Shown here one piece after another: positions 25,808-34,637 of a stretch of 49,868 nucleotides of DNA. The notes beneath the pieces are model-generated. The model made no database searches. It was given only the letters and a program-made list of their open reading frames with translations, and had not been told where the DNA came from. The stretch is from assembly GCF_016595435.1 (NCBI RefSeq), contig NZ_JAENIJ010000031.1, forward strand, positions 1 to 49,868, written 5' to 3'. The DNA comes from Luteolibacter pohnpeiensis (lineage in GTDB: Bacteria; Verrucomicrobiota; Verrucomicrobiia; Verrucomicrobiales; Akkermansiaceae). The translations under genes were made by a program, and so were the position numbers. How positions within the stretch are numbered: the first letter of the stretch is position 1; each line of letters starts with the position of its first letter.

Positions 25808-26040
25808 ATCTCCCGAGCACATTCATCGATCGACTCGGCCATCCCTTCCAAGATGGAATGCCGCATCCCAGGAATGCCAACCAGGAGCAATGTCTCCTGG
25901 ATGGCTCGCCAATCTGACTCAGCAATCAATACCGCATTTCCCCGCTTACCCGTTATTTGCACAGGTTCGTGATCGGAGATCGCTACATCAATGACGCGAT
26001 AAAGATCGGATCGCGCTGCGGTAGCAGAAATAGTTTTCAC
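25804..26040 (-). CDS. YefM/Phd-family antitoxin, orphaned
   Basis: The 78-residue protein starts at GTG 26040 with MKTISATAARSDLYRVID, the N-terminal DNA-binding part typical of YefM/Phd antitoxins, followed by ITGKRGNAVLIAESDWRAIQ and a C-terminal toxin-neutralising helix. The normal partner is a YoeB/Txe toxin encoded just downstream, but only its C-terminal third remains here. The last residues (CAREI) come from the deletion junction, so the antitoxin probably lost two to four native residues. It may still act as a repressor of itself. The unit is enclosed by 22-bp direct repeats. Confidence 0.8.
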   Translation of the reverse strand: MKTISATAARSDLYRVIDVAISDHEPVQITGKRGNAVLIAESDWRAIQETLLLVGIPGMRHSILEGMAESIDECAREI

Positions 26041-26137
26041 CTCTTGAAGGTGTGCCCAAACCCACTTGAATCAAGACCATTTTCCGCCAGCCGAAACTGC
26101 GGGCAAATGCTGTCCGCTCCACGGATTGAAACTGGAA

Positions 26138-28294
26138 CTACTCGGTCTTGAGCTGGAGTTTTCCGCCTTTTGCGAAGTCGGCATAAGGCAGGAAATAGCC
26201 ATCGACGGTTTTCCCGTTGAAATCGATTTCCTTGAGTTTGCGCGATTTGCCTTCGGCCTGGATGGTCACCGGCTTTTCGCCACCGACGTTCCAATCGACC
26301 TGATCGAAAATCGGCAAGGTCACGATGAACTGATTATCAGCGGTAGAAAGCGGGTAAATGCCGGACGCCGCAAACACATACCATGCGGACATTTCGCCGG
26401 CATCATCCATGCCGCAGAGGCCGTTTCCGCTTTCGCCGAGGCCGTAGTATTTATCCAAAAGGGTATCGATCACGGCTTGGGACTTTTCCGGTTTGCCGAC
26501 GAAGTAGTAGGAAAACGGCGCTTCGTGGTCCGGCTGGTTGCCATGGCAATACTGGCCGAGGAAGCCGGAAACATTGCGCGCGATGAAGCGGGGGTTCCAT
26601 TTGATGCTGAACAGGTCATCCAGCTTCTTCTCGAACGGCTCATTGCCACCGTAGAGCTTCACCAGGCCTGGCATGTCGTGCGGGACAAAAAAGGAAAGCT
26701 GCCACGCATTGGCCTCGCGATACATGTATTCGTAAAACGGCCGCTGAGGATCAAACGGCGAAATCCAATCGCCATTCTCCAAACGTCCGCGCATGAACTT
26801 GGTTTCCGGGTCGAACATGTTGGCGTAGTTCTTCGACCGCTTCATCAGGTCTTCGTAGTGTGCATCGTCCCCCATCGCCTTGGCCAGCTGGGCCAGCGAA
26901 TAGTCGTCATAGGCATACTCCAATGTTTTCGAAACTCCCGCACTCGCTTTGGTCTCGGTGTTTGGATGCTTCACATCGGGATCGGAAATATATCCTTTCT
27001 CAATGTATTCGGCGATATGTGGCCGGGTGCCGCCCTCTTCATAGGCATTTTTGAGAAGCTCCTTGTAAGCCTTGTCCGAATCAAAATTCCGGATGCCGCG
27101 CAGATACGAGCTGGTGACAAAAGCGGCCGCATGGTCGCCATGGAAAAACGTTGGCATGAAGCCGCTTGGTTCGCCACGCACCACCAGCGACTGGATCACA
27201 TCACCCGTGACATCAGGTGAAAGCATACCTAACAAAAACAGCTTGTTGCGGAACGTGTCCCACAAACTCGGATTGGTGTAGTAGCGGAATCCTTCGTTGC
27301 GCACCTTGCCCGAATCGTCCTTGAACTCGCCATTGCAATCGCTGCGCAAAGCCGGCCAGAGAAAGGATCGGTAAAGGCAGCTATAAAAGAGTTTCTGTTG
27401 CTTTTCACTCCCGCCTTGGATTTTCACTTTTGACAGCAAGGTGTCCCAGGTGCCGACGGCCTCCTTGTGAATTTCATCGAAGGTATGGTCGCCGATTTCT
27501 TCTTTAAGGTTCTGCTTGGCGTTGTCCGGACTGACAAATGAAAGTCCGATTTTCAGACTAACCGGGTTGTCGTTGCCATCTGAAAGGTGAATCATCGCAA
27601 ACCCGCGACGCCCGGATTTGTGTTGTTCCAATGAATCGATCTGGTGGCTCAGCTCCGCATAGAAATAGATTTTATCGCCGCCAACCCGTTGAAAACCGGA
27701 CACGACATGATCACCATTTTGCTCGATCTCCCATTCGGAGACGCGGTTATTTGCGCGGTTGAGATCGAATAAAATCCGACGATCCTTGGCGTTCTTGAAG
27801 GTGTATTCATGAAACCCGCAGCGCAATGTCGAGGTCAGCCGCACGCCAACCTGTGAGTCATCGAGGAATACCTGATAGAACCCAGGCGATGCTTTTTCCT
27901 GATCGTGGCTGAACTTCGATTTGAAAGGATACTCCCCCTCTCCGGACACTGGCAGGATCGGAATATTACAAAGGTTCCAGTGGCCTTTGTTCGTATGAGT
28001 GAAGCCAAGAATTTCCGTATCCTCATACTCGTATCCAGCACCAGAACCATACTCGGTGATGGGGCTCAGCTGCACCATCGCGTTTGGCAGCGCCGAACCG
28101 GGATAAGTCAATCCTGCCCAAACCCGCCAATTTTCAGGCGGAGTGTAGCCAGTGATTTCAGGATCCAACAGCGGCGCGCTGCCGAGAAATGGATTCACCA
28201 ACGAGCTGGGAGAAGCGGACGATTGTTGCCCATGGCAAAGCAATGAGGTGCTCAGGACAAACGAACTGACGAGAGGAATAAGAACGCGTTTCAT
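26138..28294 (-). CDS. Secreted GH92 family alpha-mannosidase
   Basis: GH92 enzymes are calcium-dependent exo-alpha-mannosidases that trim mannose from glycoproteins and mannans. The 718-residue protein has a signal peptide (1-22, SLLCHGQ) and the family start VNPFLGS. Other family motifs are FTHTNKGHWN, WDTFR and GEPSGFMPTFFHGDHAAAF. HGNQPDHEAPFSYYF carries the general-acid glutamate (DHE). LCGMDDAGEMSAWYVFAASG carries the catalytic-base aspartates. The length fits a full-length enzyme. It is well separated from the kdsA operon. The linkage specificity (alpha-1,2/1,3/1,6) cannot be read. Confidence 0.95.
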   Translation of the reverse strand: MKRVLIPLVSSFVLSTSLLCHGQQSSASPSSLVNPFLGSAPLLDPEITGYTPPENWRVWAGLTYPGSALPNAMVQLSPITEYGSGAGYEYEDTEILGFTHTNKGHWNLCNIPILPVSGEGEYPFKSKFSHDQEKASPGFYQVFLDDSQVGVRLTSTLRCGFHEYTFKNAKDRRILFDLNRANNRVSEWEIEQNGDHVVSGFQRVGGDKIYFYAELSHQIDSLEQHKSGRRGFAMIHLSDGNDNPVSLKIGLSFVSPDNAKQNLKEEIGDHTFDEIHKEAVGTWDTLLSKVKIQGGSEKQQKLFYSCLYRSFLWPALRSDCNGEFKDDSGKVRNEGFRYYTNPSLWDTFRNKLFLLGMLSPDVTGDVIQSLVVRGEPSGFMPTFFHGDHAAAFVTSSYLRGIRNFDSDKAYKELLKNAYEEGGTRPHIAEYIEKGYISDPDVKHPNTETKASAGVSKTLEYAYDDYSLAQLAKAMGDDAHYEDLMKRSKNYANMFDPETKFMRGRLENGDWISPFDPQRPFYEYMYREANAWQLSFFVPHDMPGLVKLYGGNEPFEKKLDDLFSIKWNPRFIARNVSGFLGQYCHGNQPDHEAPFSYYFVGKPEKSQAVIDTLLDKYYGLGESGNGLCGMDDAGEMSAWYVFAASGIYPLSTADNQFIVTLPIFDQVDWNVGGEKPVTIQAEGKSRKLKEIDFNGKTVDGYFLPYADFAKGGKLQLKTE

Positions 28295-28298
28295 GAAT

Positions 28299-28352
28299 CA
28301 AATGGCCGATCGGGTACGGCCGCAGACTGCTACGACCGGCCTTAGCCATTTG
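28299..28352. repeat. Inverted repeat directly before the GH92 start
   Basis: CAAATGGC at 28299-28306 and its exact complement GCCATTTG at 28345-28352 bracket a loop with further GGCC/CCGG pairing. The right-hand RNA arm on the leftward transcript ends only four bases before the ATG of the mannosidase (28294), so it would cover the ribosome-binding area. No T-run follows, so it is not a classical terminator. It may regulate GH92 translation or mark the end of the M16 peptidase transcript. Confidence 0.4.
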
Positions 28353-28391
28353 TTGCGTGAAATTTCACCCCCGATGCCTGCGCTACGCCCT

Positions 28392-30902
28392 TTAGTTTTC
28401 GGGCAACACAAGCACCTGACTTGGCTTCACACTGAGGATGCGCGTGGCGGCTTCTCGAACCTCATTGGCATTGAGTGACTGATAGATCGCGGGGAGATGG
28501 CGGTGCTGATCCGCAGGCTGCCCGAATAGCAAATCAATCGCCGCATGTCGCGCGCTGGACGATGGCGATTGTTGTTGGATCGCCAGCCCACTGAGCACGG
28601 TCGCGCGTACGCGATCGAACACTTCATCCGGAATGCCTGCGCTCGCGATTTTTGCGATTTCCGAAAGCATTTCCCGCGTCGCCAACTCAGCCTGTTCTGG
28701 AGAAGTCGCCATGTAGAAGGTGAACAACCCCGCATCAAATCCGAGGAACTGCGTGGCTCCCACTCGATAGGCCAACCCCAATTCTTCCCGAATCCGCGTG
28801 AAAAGCGGCCCCGCCATATCACTGGCATACTCCTGAATCATGGCGAGCGCATGGCGGTCAGCATCACCGGCTGCTGCTCCCGGAAATCCAATCGCGAGCA
28901 CGGCTTGCTTTTTCGGCAGACGGGCCTCGATTTCAGACCCGAGGTTCGCCTGAGTCACAGGTGGCTGCCAAGTGGTGCCTGCAGGCAGTGGGGAGAATTT
29001 TTCAGCCAGCAACTTTCGCAACTCAGCGCCATCAAAATCCCCGGCGATCGCCATGGTCATGTTGGCCGCATTGAAATGCCGGGAATGCTGGGCGCTCAGC
29101 GAGAGACGATCGATTTTTGGCAAACTTTCCAAGGTGCCCAACGAATCCAATCCATAACCGGCCTGGCCGAATACCGATTGGCGCAAACGCTGCATGCCAA
29201 CGTGAAGCGGGTCCTGCAATGCTTCCTCCAACACGGCAACCTGACTGGCTTTTTCACGCTGGATCGCATCCGAAGGGAACGATGGATTCAGGATCACATC
29301 CGCAAAAATATCCGCGATGGTTTCCAGATCCGGCGCGAGTCCGGCGGCTTGCACCAAAATGGCATTGTTGCCGACACTGGCGGAAATCGAAGCACCAAGC
29401 GACTCCAGTGCATAAGCAATTTCTTCCGCATTGCGGGAAGTAGTGCCCTTGGTCAGCGTCGTCGCCAGCAATTGATTCAGACCGCTATTTTCCGGGGTTT
29501 CGGATGGCAACCCTGCGCGAACGGCCGCCTGAAAATGAATCAACGGCACACGTGAATCCGGCAACAAGGCGATTTCCAGTCCATTTGGCAGCTTGAACGT
29601 CTCAACTTCCTGCACCTGCCGAGCCGATTTCACGGCCACTGCCGGCGGCGGCGCATCCGTCGGGTCCAGCACGCTGAGAGTCAACCGATCCGGGTGGAGC
29701 GAGGTGGCAACCCGTCGGATATCGGCGGCAGTGACTTCCTGGATGGCCGCCAGATAACGGCGGGTGAAATCCAGATCACGTGCTTCGTGCCAGTTTGACG
29801 CTAAATCAGAAGCTCGGCCGGATGCTGTAGTCAGCGACCGGAATTGGCTGGCGGCGATCTGCCGCTTCGCCTTTGCCAAGCTGTCATCCAGCGGCGCAGC
29901 CGGGAAGGTTTTCAACTCGGCTAAAATGGCTTCGATCAAGGCATCGCGTTTTTCTGGCAAGGCATCTGCGCTGATCCCGAAAACCCCCTCCCGCCCGGAC
30001 GTATTCCAGGCCCATGCGGAGATTTCCAGCGCCAGCTCCTGCTTTTCGCGCAGAGCGAGGTGCAGCACCGAGGAACGACCACGCCCAAGGATGGCTGCCA
30101 AAACATCGAATGCAGGAGCATCGGGATGGTCGAGCGATGGAGTCTTCCAGATCAGTGAGATGCGGGAAGTCGGAATGGCAAACGTCTCGCGGGAACGGCG
30201 CGGCCCGAGCTGCGGAGGGTCCATCGGCACCAACGGATCACGACCCGCCGCGAGCGGAGCATCTGCGGTCATCTGCGTGACCATTTCACGCGCACGATCC
30301 ACATCAAAGTCTCCGGAGATCACCACAAATGCACGATCCGGAGTATAGCGGGATCGGTGATAATCTAACATATCCTGATGGGTCAGCTTATCGAATAGAT
30401 GTCGATGACCGATGACTGGATGGCGACGTGGATCCGTAACAAATGCGGTTGATAGAACTAACCGGGTTGCGACATTATCCGGATCATCAAGGCCCATATC
30501 GATTTCCCGGCGGATGACATCTTTTTCTTTCTCAAATTCCGCCTCAGGAAGAGTAGGATAAAAGACGAGTCCTGTAATCGTTTTCAAAAAGGTTTCCAAT
30601 GAATCGGACGGTCCATCGATATAATAAACCGTGCGATCAAAAGTCGTATAAGCATTCCAATGTCCGCCGGCGGCCTGCACGGTTTCAGCCAACGAATCCC
30701 CATCGAAATCCCGAGTCCCTTTGAAAACCATGTGCTCCAAAAAATGCGAAAGCCCCGCCCCAAGGTGTTGATCCTCATGGATTGAGCCAGTGGCTACCCA
30801 GATTTGGGTGCTGACTACCGGAGCCGCCGGATCTGGATCTAAAATCAATGTGAGTCCGTTTGGTAAGACTTCAGTGGTCGCGGTGGTTAGGGGATATTCC
30901 AT
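28392..30902 (-). CDS. M16 family zinc peptidase (two tandem domains)
   Basis: The 836-residue protein is a pitrilysin/processing-peptidase type enzyme. The first domain has the inverted zinc motif HFLEH (H53, E56, H57) in GAGLSHFLEHMVFKGT and a downstream EKEKDVIRREI helix supplying the third ligand. The second domain, from about 440, has GLNQLLATTLTKGT at the same place without the ligands, so it is the inactive partner half usual for M16 proteins. No clear signal peptide is seen; it may be cytoplasmic. Two domains in one chain match the single-gene PqqL/YmxG-pair form. It is divergent from a small membrane protein gene with a 34-bp gap. Confidence 0.9.
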   Translation of the reverse strand: MEYPLTTATTEVLPNGLTLILDPDPAAPVVSTQIWVATGSIHEDQHLGAGLSHFLEHMVFKGTRDFDGDSLAETVQAAGGHWNAYTTFDRTVYYIDGPSDSLETFLKTITGLVFYPTLPEAEFEKEKDVIRREIDMGLDDPDNVATRLVLSTAFVTDPRRHPVIGHRHLFDKLTHQDMLDYHRSRYTPDRAFVVISGDFDVDRAREMVTQMTADAPLAAGRDPLVPMDPPQLGPRRSRETFAIPTSRISLIWKTPSLDHPDAPAFDVLAAILGRGRSSVLHLALREKQELALEISAWAWNTSGREGVFGISADALPEKRDALIEAILAELKTFPAAPLDDSLAKAKRQIAASQFRSLTTASGRASDLASNWHEARDLDFTRRYLAAIQEVTAADIRRVATSLHPDRLTLSVLDPTDAPPPAVAVKSARQVQEVETFKLPNGLEIALLPDSRVPLIHFQAAVRAGLPSETPENSGLNQLLATTLTKGTTSRNAEEIAYALESLGASISASVGNNAILVQAAGLAPDLETIADIFADVILNPSFPSDAIQREKASQVAVLEEALQDPLHVGMQRLRQSVFGQAGYGLDSLGTLESLPKIDRLSLSAQHSRHFNAANMTMAIAGDFDGAELRKLLAEKFSPLPAGTTWQPPVTQANLGSEIEARLPKKQAVLAIGFPGAAAGDADRHALAMIQEYASDMAGPLFTRIREELGLAYRVGATQFLGFDAGLFTFYMATSPEQAELATREMLSEIAKIASAGIPDEVFDRVRATVLSGLAIQQQSPSSSARHAAIDLLFGQPADQHRHLPAIYQSLNANEVREAATRILSVKPSQVLVLPEN

Positions 30903-30936
30903 GGATTTCCGACTTGGATTCTAAAAGTGAAAGGAT

Positions 30937-31416
30937 ATGAACCGACGTATGCAACGTTGGATCGTGTTAGGTTTGGTGGCGGTATTATTATTGGGTGCGG
31001 GTGGCGCGGCCGGGCTGTGGACTTATAAACAAAATCGCCCGGATCGGAAGTGGGTAAGGCTTCCTATCAATCCGAAACTGCCCCCTGACCAGAAAGAGGA
31101 AGCAGCTAGCCAACTCAAGGAAAAGCTCCTTGATGACAAGATCATGACGAAGGTGGCGGATGATATTCATCTGGCTGAAGGCATGAAGCTCGGCTCCACT
31201 CAGGAAGCCGTAGCCCTTCTCAAGCAAAGGCTGTTTGTCGAGGTCGGAAGTGTCACCCTGCCTAGCGGCGAGACTCCGTGCCTGAACATCGGCGTTAGCG
31301 GCAAGCGCAAGGAAATGGACTCACTCGGCAAGGCCCCGACCCGGATCCTGGACGATGTTTTCAAAATCCTGGGAATTAAGAAACCCGCTGACGCTAGCGC
31401 TCCGAAAAGTTTCTAA
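30937..31416 (+). CDS. Small membrane-anchored hypothetical protein
   Basis: The 159-residue protein has one N-terminal transmembrane helix (about 8-28: WIVLGLVAVLLLGAGGAAGL) followed by a soluble alpha/beta domain with no motif I recognise (LKEKLLDDKIMTKVADDI, later GSVTLPSGETPCLNIGVSG). An AAGG at 30930-30933, 3 bp before the ATG, may be the ribosome site. It is divergent from the M16 peptidase and ends 7 bp from the convergent nitroreductase. Function unknown. Confidence 0.65.
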   Translation: MNRRMQRWIVLGLVAVLLLGAGGAAGLWTYKQNRPDRKWVRLPINPKLPPDQKEEAASQLKEKLLDDKIMTKVADDIHLAEGMKLGSTQEAVALLKQRLFVEVGSVTLPSGETPCLNIGVSGKRKEMDSLGKAPTRILDDVFKILGIKKPADASAPKSF

Positions 31417-31423
31417 AATCGGG

Positions 31424-32068
31424 TCAAATGGTCTGAATCAGGCGGGCCGCATCGTATCGCACCTTCGGCCGGCCTGACGAATGATCATCATCCGCCCGAT
31501 AACCCAGGGCACAGGCAACCGCTGTCGCGTAGCCGCTGCCGTTCAGTCCCAAGATGTCATCGAACTCGCGCGGATTCATGCCCTCCATCGGGCAGGTATC
31601 GATGCCAAGCATACTCGCGGCCAACATCAATTGGCCCAAAGCGATGTAAACCTGGCGGGTGTTCCAAGCCGCGCGATCCGATACTGGCATAGGATCCACA
31701 AAGCCCGTGATTGCTCCTTTCAGCGGATCCAGAACATTCACCGGGATCCCCTGAACTTCAGCCATTCGCTCCATCCATTGACTGACTTCGCTTTCCACCA
31801 GATCGGTGCGGGCTAAAAATACGACGAAATGTGATGCGTCCGTGACTTGGGACTGCCCCCACGCGGCAGCTCGCAGCTTGGTGCGGATTTCCGGGGTTTT
31901 CACGATCAGGAATTTCCACGGTTGCAGGCCAAACGAGGATGGCGTGAGGACCATCGATTTCTCAACTGCTGCCCAAACCTCGTCTGATATCTGGCGTTTT
32001 GGATCAAACTTCTTGGTGGCGTAGCGCCAATTCAGCGCGTCGATCAATGTGTCCGGAGCAATCGTCAT
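31424..32068 (-). CDS. NAD(P)H-dependent nitroreductase family oxidoreductase
   Basis: The 214-residue flavoprotein is of the NfsB/FRase I-like class, which uses FMN and NAD(P)H to reduce nitro compounds, quinones or similar acceptors. It carries the N-terminal NWRYATKKFDP motif, LTPSSFGLQPWKFLIV and the C-terminal CALGYRADDD. The length matches the family. Its gene starts 8 bp after the lptD stop, so it is probably co-transcribed with lptD, though a functional link is not obvious. The physiological substrate is unknown. Confidence 0.9.
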   Translation of the reverse strand: MTIAPDTLIDALNWRYATKKFDPKRQISDEVWAAVEKSMVLTPSSFGLQPWKFLIVKTPEIRTKLRAAAWGQSQVTDASHFVVFLARTDLVESEVSQWMERMAEVQGIPVNVLDPLKGAITGFVDPMPVSDRAAWNTRQVYIALGQLMLAASMLGIDTCPMEGMNPREFDDILGLNGSGYATAVACALGYRADDDHSSGRPKVRYDAARLIQTI

Positions 32069-32076
32069 GCCCCGGA

Positions 32077-34530
32077 CTATTCCGCATCAAGCGTGAATGG
32101 CAAGGAGGCGGATGGGAAATCCTTCAAAGTCAGGCTGAACACCATGCCGTATTCCTCTTCGTAGCGGTTGTCCCGCATGCTGATCCCCATGCCTGCGACC
32201 CAGCTGCCCAGATCGCGCTGCAGCATGTATTGCTGGGACTCGAGCACGCCATCATCCGTTTCCAGGGTATGGCGGGTGCCAAATCCCCAATTTTCGTTCA
32301 ATTGGGTGTAAGTCCGGAGATCAATGCGGTTGGAGTCAAGCAGCACCGGGTGGTTATCGAGGAAACGATAGCCAAGGGAGAATTCGAAGTTTTCCGAAGG
32401 CATGAAGCGCAAACGTGAAGCAAACTCCGTGAACCCGGAGCCGCCGTCGATCAGCGGAAATTGCGTTTCCAGTTCAACGGCCAACCAAGGCAATGGCGAC
32501 CAGCGGACATCGTTGTATAGATTCGAGAAATTGCGATCACCCTCGTAGTCCTTGCCGAAGGCGTCCATGTAGGTATCGACAAAAAGCCATTCGTGAGTTT
32601 GACCATCACGCTTGGTTAACAAGCGGTTACGAGCACCGAAACGCACCGTATTCCAGCTCTGAAGATCGTCCGTGGCGGTGTAACGAGCCGGAGACAAGGT
32701 GCGTGGGCGGGTGGTAAATGTCAGGCGATCGACACTTGGCTGAGTATCCCCGAGATCGCTCGCGTCCACCACCGACCAATTCGCATACGGCTGGAACACA
32801 TGCAGCAAACGATCGATGCCAAGCGCGTGATTCTGATACCCGCCCAGATCTTTGGAAAATTTGACCGAAACCTCCGCTCCGACGTGGAGGATTGTCTGAT
32901 CCATGGTCGAATCCGGCCCGTCCACCGACCAATACTGAGTGTATCCGGCACCCGCTTCTGGTGCGAAGCTCAGCCAACCGCCAAACAACATGGGTAAGGA
33001 AAATTCCTGATAGGTATGGAACCGGCCGTAGCTGGTGTTCAGCAATTGATCCTCCAAGGCCTCCCGGTCGGCATCGCCCGGAGGCAAGGCCAGAATTTTC
33101 GCCGCCAATTCCTGCTCATACCCTTGCAACTGGCTCAACAGCCGCGTTGCCTGGGGGTCACCGGGCGAAAGCGAGAGCAAGGGTTCGATGATGGAATCCT
33201 TCCGATAATCCGCGGTTTCCGCTCCAATCAGACCCAGCGACGTGGTTCCTTCATGAACCAGAAAGGGCAGATTAAAGAGTGATCCGCGCGCCTGATCGAA
33301 CACGATTTCCGGCAAGCGGGTATCGGTGCGATAGAAATCGTTCAGCCTGAAACGCCCGTAAATCGAAAGCAGCGACTTTTCATCCCGTCGGAAAATACCC
33401 AGCGTGTTGTCCGGAAACGGATCGTGCGAATAGAGCTCTGGATTGAAATCCTCCAGGTAATACTGATCGCTCAGCCAGGTTAGGTTGGTATCCAAGTACC
33501 AGTCAGCTCCGGGCTCGAAATGCAGCGGGTTTCGCTGTTTCAGCTCGATCCGGTAACGGTCTTCGTTAACGAATCCGCGGGGAATGCCGGCCCGTTCTTT
33601 GCTCGGATTCAGGTCGTTGAGATAATAAAAGCTCAGCCCCGGAATGTTTTCATTCTCCTGAAGGCGAGTATCGCGCAGGTCCAGGCCAGTTCCCAGCCCC
33701 CGGGAACCGCGCAAATCGACGTGCCACTTCGAAAGGATCCAGGCATCTTCCCGCTCCCCGGTTTCCGGGTCGGTTTTTCCGCCCAGCATGATCCCGTAGC
33801 TGGTCAATAAATACGGTCCCCAATTCGAGCGCGCTCCTGGCTCGAAATGCACTCCAAGGTCCGCATCCAATGGCTGAGCAAAATAGGGCAACCAGAAAAC
33901 CGGGACATCGTCCGCGTACAGCTTCAGATTCTTGAAGGTGATTTTATCATCCGGGTAAATCCGGGTTTCGTCCGCGCGGATCCAGTAGCTCGGATCATTC
34001 GAATCATGCGTGGTCACGCCCGCATCCTCGCCCACATAGACGACCTTGCCGTGGACGATTTCGGTATGAAACCCATTGGCTTCCAGGAAAAACGGATCCA
34101 CTGATGCCTCCATCCCGGATGCGTCGACCTTCCTCGTTTTCAGGTTGTAGACCGCCTTTTTGCCCCGCTGAAACAGGTTGCCCTGATACACGCTGACATT
34201 TCCTTCCAAAATGATCGTGTCGCCGTCACGGGTTGCCCGATCGGCAAAGATTTCCAAGCCATTGTCACCACGCAGCACCACGTCCCCTTCCACCATGCCC
34301 TGCGTTTTGTCGTAGATATTACCGCTCGCTCTGCTGAATGAAACTGTCACGCCATCCGGCAGATCAGCCATTCCGGTAATCTGTTGCGCGGTTTCAATCT
34401 CCGGCGCAGGCACCGGGGTAATCAAATCCACCTCCGGAACTTCCCAATTTTCCGGAAGTTCCGGCACCTCCTGCGCGATCACCGGAGCGAAAAACAGAGG
34501 CGTCAGTGCCAGAGCAACAATCTTCGACAT
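32077..34530 (-). CDS. lptD: LPS-assembly outer-membrane protein LptD
   Basis: LptD is the outer-membrane barrel that inserts LPS into the outer leaflet. The 817-residue product (from ATG 34530) has a signal peptide (MSKIVALALTPLFFAPVIAQ), a short proline-rich linker, and an N-terminal OstA beta-jellyroll domain (about 55-190: GNIYDKTQGMVEGDVVLRGD). The rest is a long beta-barrel rich in alternating aromatic and polar strands (GLSFYYLNDLNP, LDTNLTWLSDQYYL). I find no cysteine in the whole protein, whereas E. coli LptD needs two disulfides. The 34602 start adds residues without a signal, so I reject it. Confidence 0.85.
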   Translation of the reverse strand: MSKIVALALTPLFFAPVIAQEVPELPENWEVPEVDLITPVPAPEIETAQQITGMADLPDGVTVSFSRASGNIYDKTQGMVEGDVVLRGDNGLEIFADRATRDGDTIILEGNVSVYQGNLFQRGKKAVYNLKTRKVDASGMEASVDPFFLEANGFHTEIVHGKVVYVGEDAGVTTHDSNDPSYWIRADETRIYPDDKITFKNLKLYADDVPVFWLPYFAQPLDADLGVHFEPGARSNWGPYLLTSYGIMLGGKTDPETGEREDAWILSKWHVDLRGSRGLGTGLDLRDTRLQENENIPGLSFYYLNDLNPSKERAGIPRGFVNEDRYRIELKQRNPLHFEPGADWYLDTNLTWLSDQYYLEDFNPELYSHDPFPDNTLGIFRRDEKSLLSIYGRFRLNDFYRTDTRLPEIVFDQARGSLFNLPFLVHEGTTSLGLIGAETADYRKDSIIEPLLSLSPGDPQATRLLSQLQGYEQELAAKILALPPGDADREALEDQLLNTSYGRFHTYQEFSLPMLFGGWLSFAPEAGAGYTQYWSVDGPDSTMDQTILHVGAEVSVKFSKDLGGYQNHALGIDRLLHVFQPYANWSVVDASDLGDTQPSVDRLTFTTRPRTLSPARYTATDDLQSWNTVRFGARNRLLTKRDGQTHEWLFVDTYMDAFGKDYEGDRNFSNLYNDVRWSPLPWLAVELETQFPLIDGGSGFTEFASRLRFMPSENFEFSLGYRFLDNHPVLLDSNRIDLRTYTQLNENWGFGTRHTLETDDGVLESQQYMLQRDLGSWVAGMGISMRDNRYEEEYGMVFSLTLKDFPSASLPFTLDAE

Positions 34531-34637
34531 CGCAGTGATAAGACGAAGCCAAAGCGCTGAAGTAAAGGGGGAAAGGCAGCGGGCTCCGATCTCAGAAATC
34601 ATTTTACCCGTTCCCCATTCCGGGAGAGAATGTGGCC

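Larger units (their letters stand above)
25675..26108. repeat. Perfect 22-bp direct repeat flanking a decayed toxin-antitoxin unit
   Basis: Bases 25675-25696 and 26087-26108 are identical over 22 positions (core GCCGAAACTGCGGGCAAAT) and diverge immediately on both sides (T against G on the left, T against G on the right). Between them lie only the YefM/YoeB-type antitoxin and the truncated toxin, 390 bp. This looks like a target duplication or a recombination footprint from acquisition of the module. No transposase is present. Confidence 0.7.

Noticed and set aside
26066..27220. Long rightward open frame (384 codons) inside the GH92 gene
   Set aside because: It is antisense to a clearly recognised mannosidase over its whole length, and its protein shows no family-like features; it is a shadow of the codon use of the real gene.
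28545..29555. Long rightward open frame (336 codons) inside the M16 peptidase gene
   Set aside because: Antisense to the recognised peptidase gene, with low protein quality and no motif.
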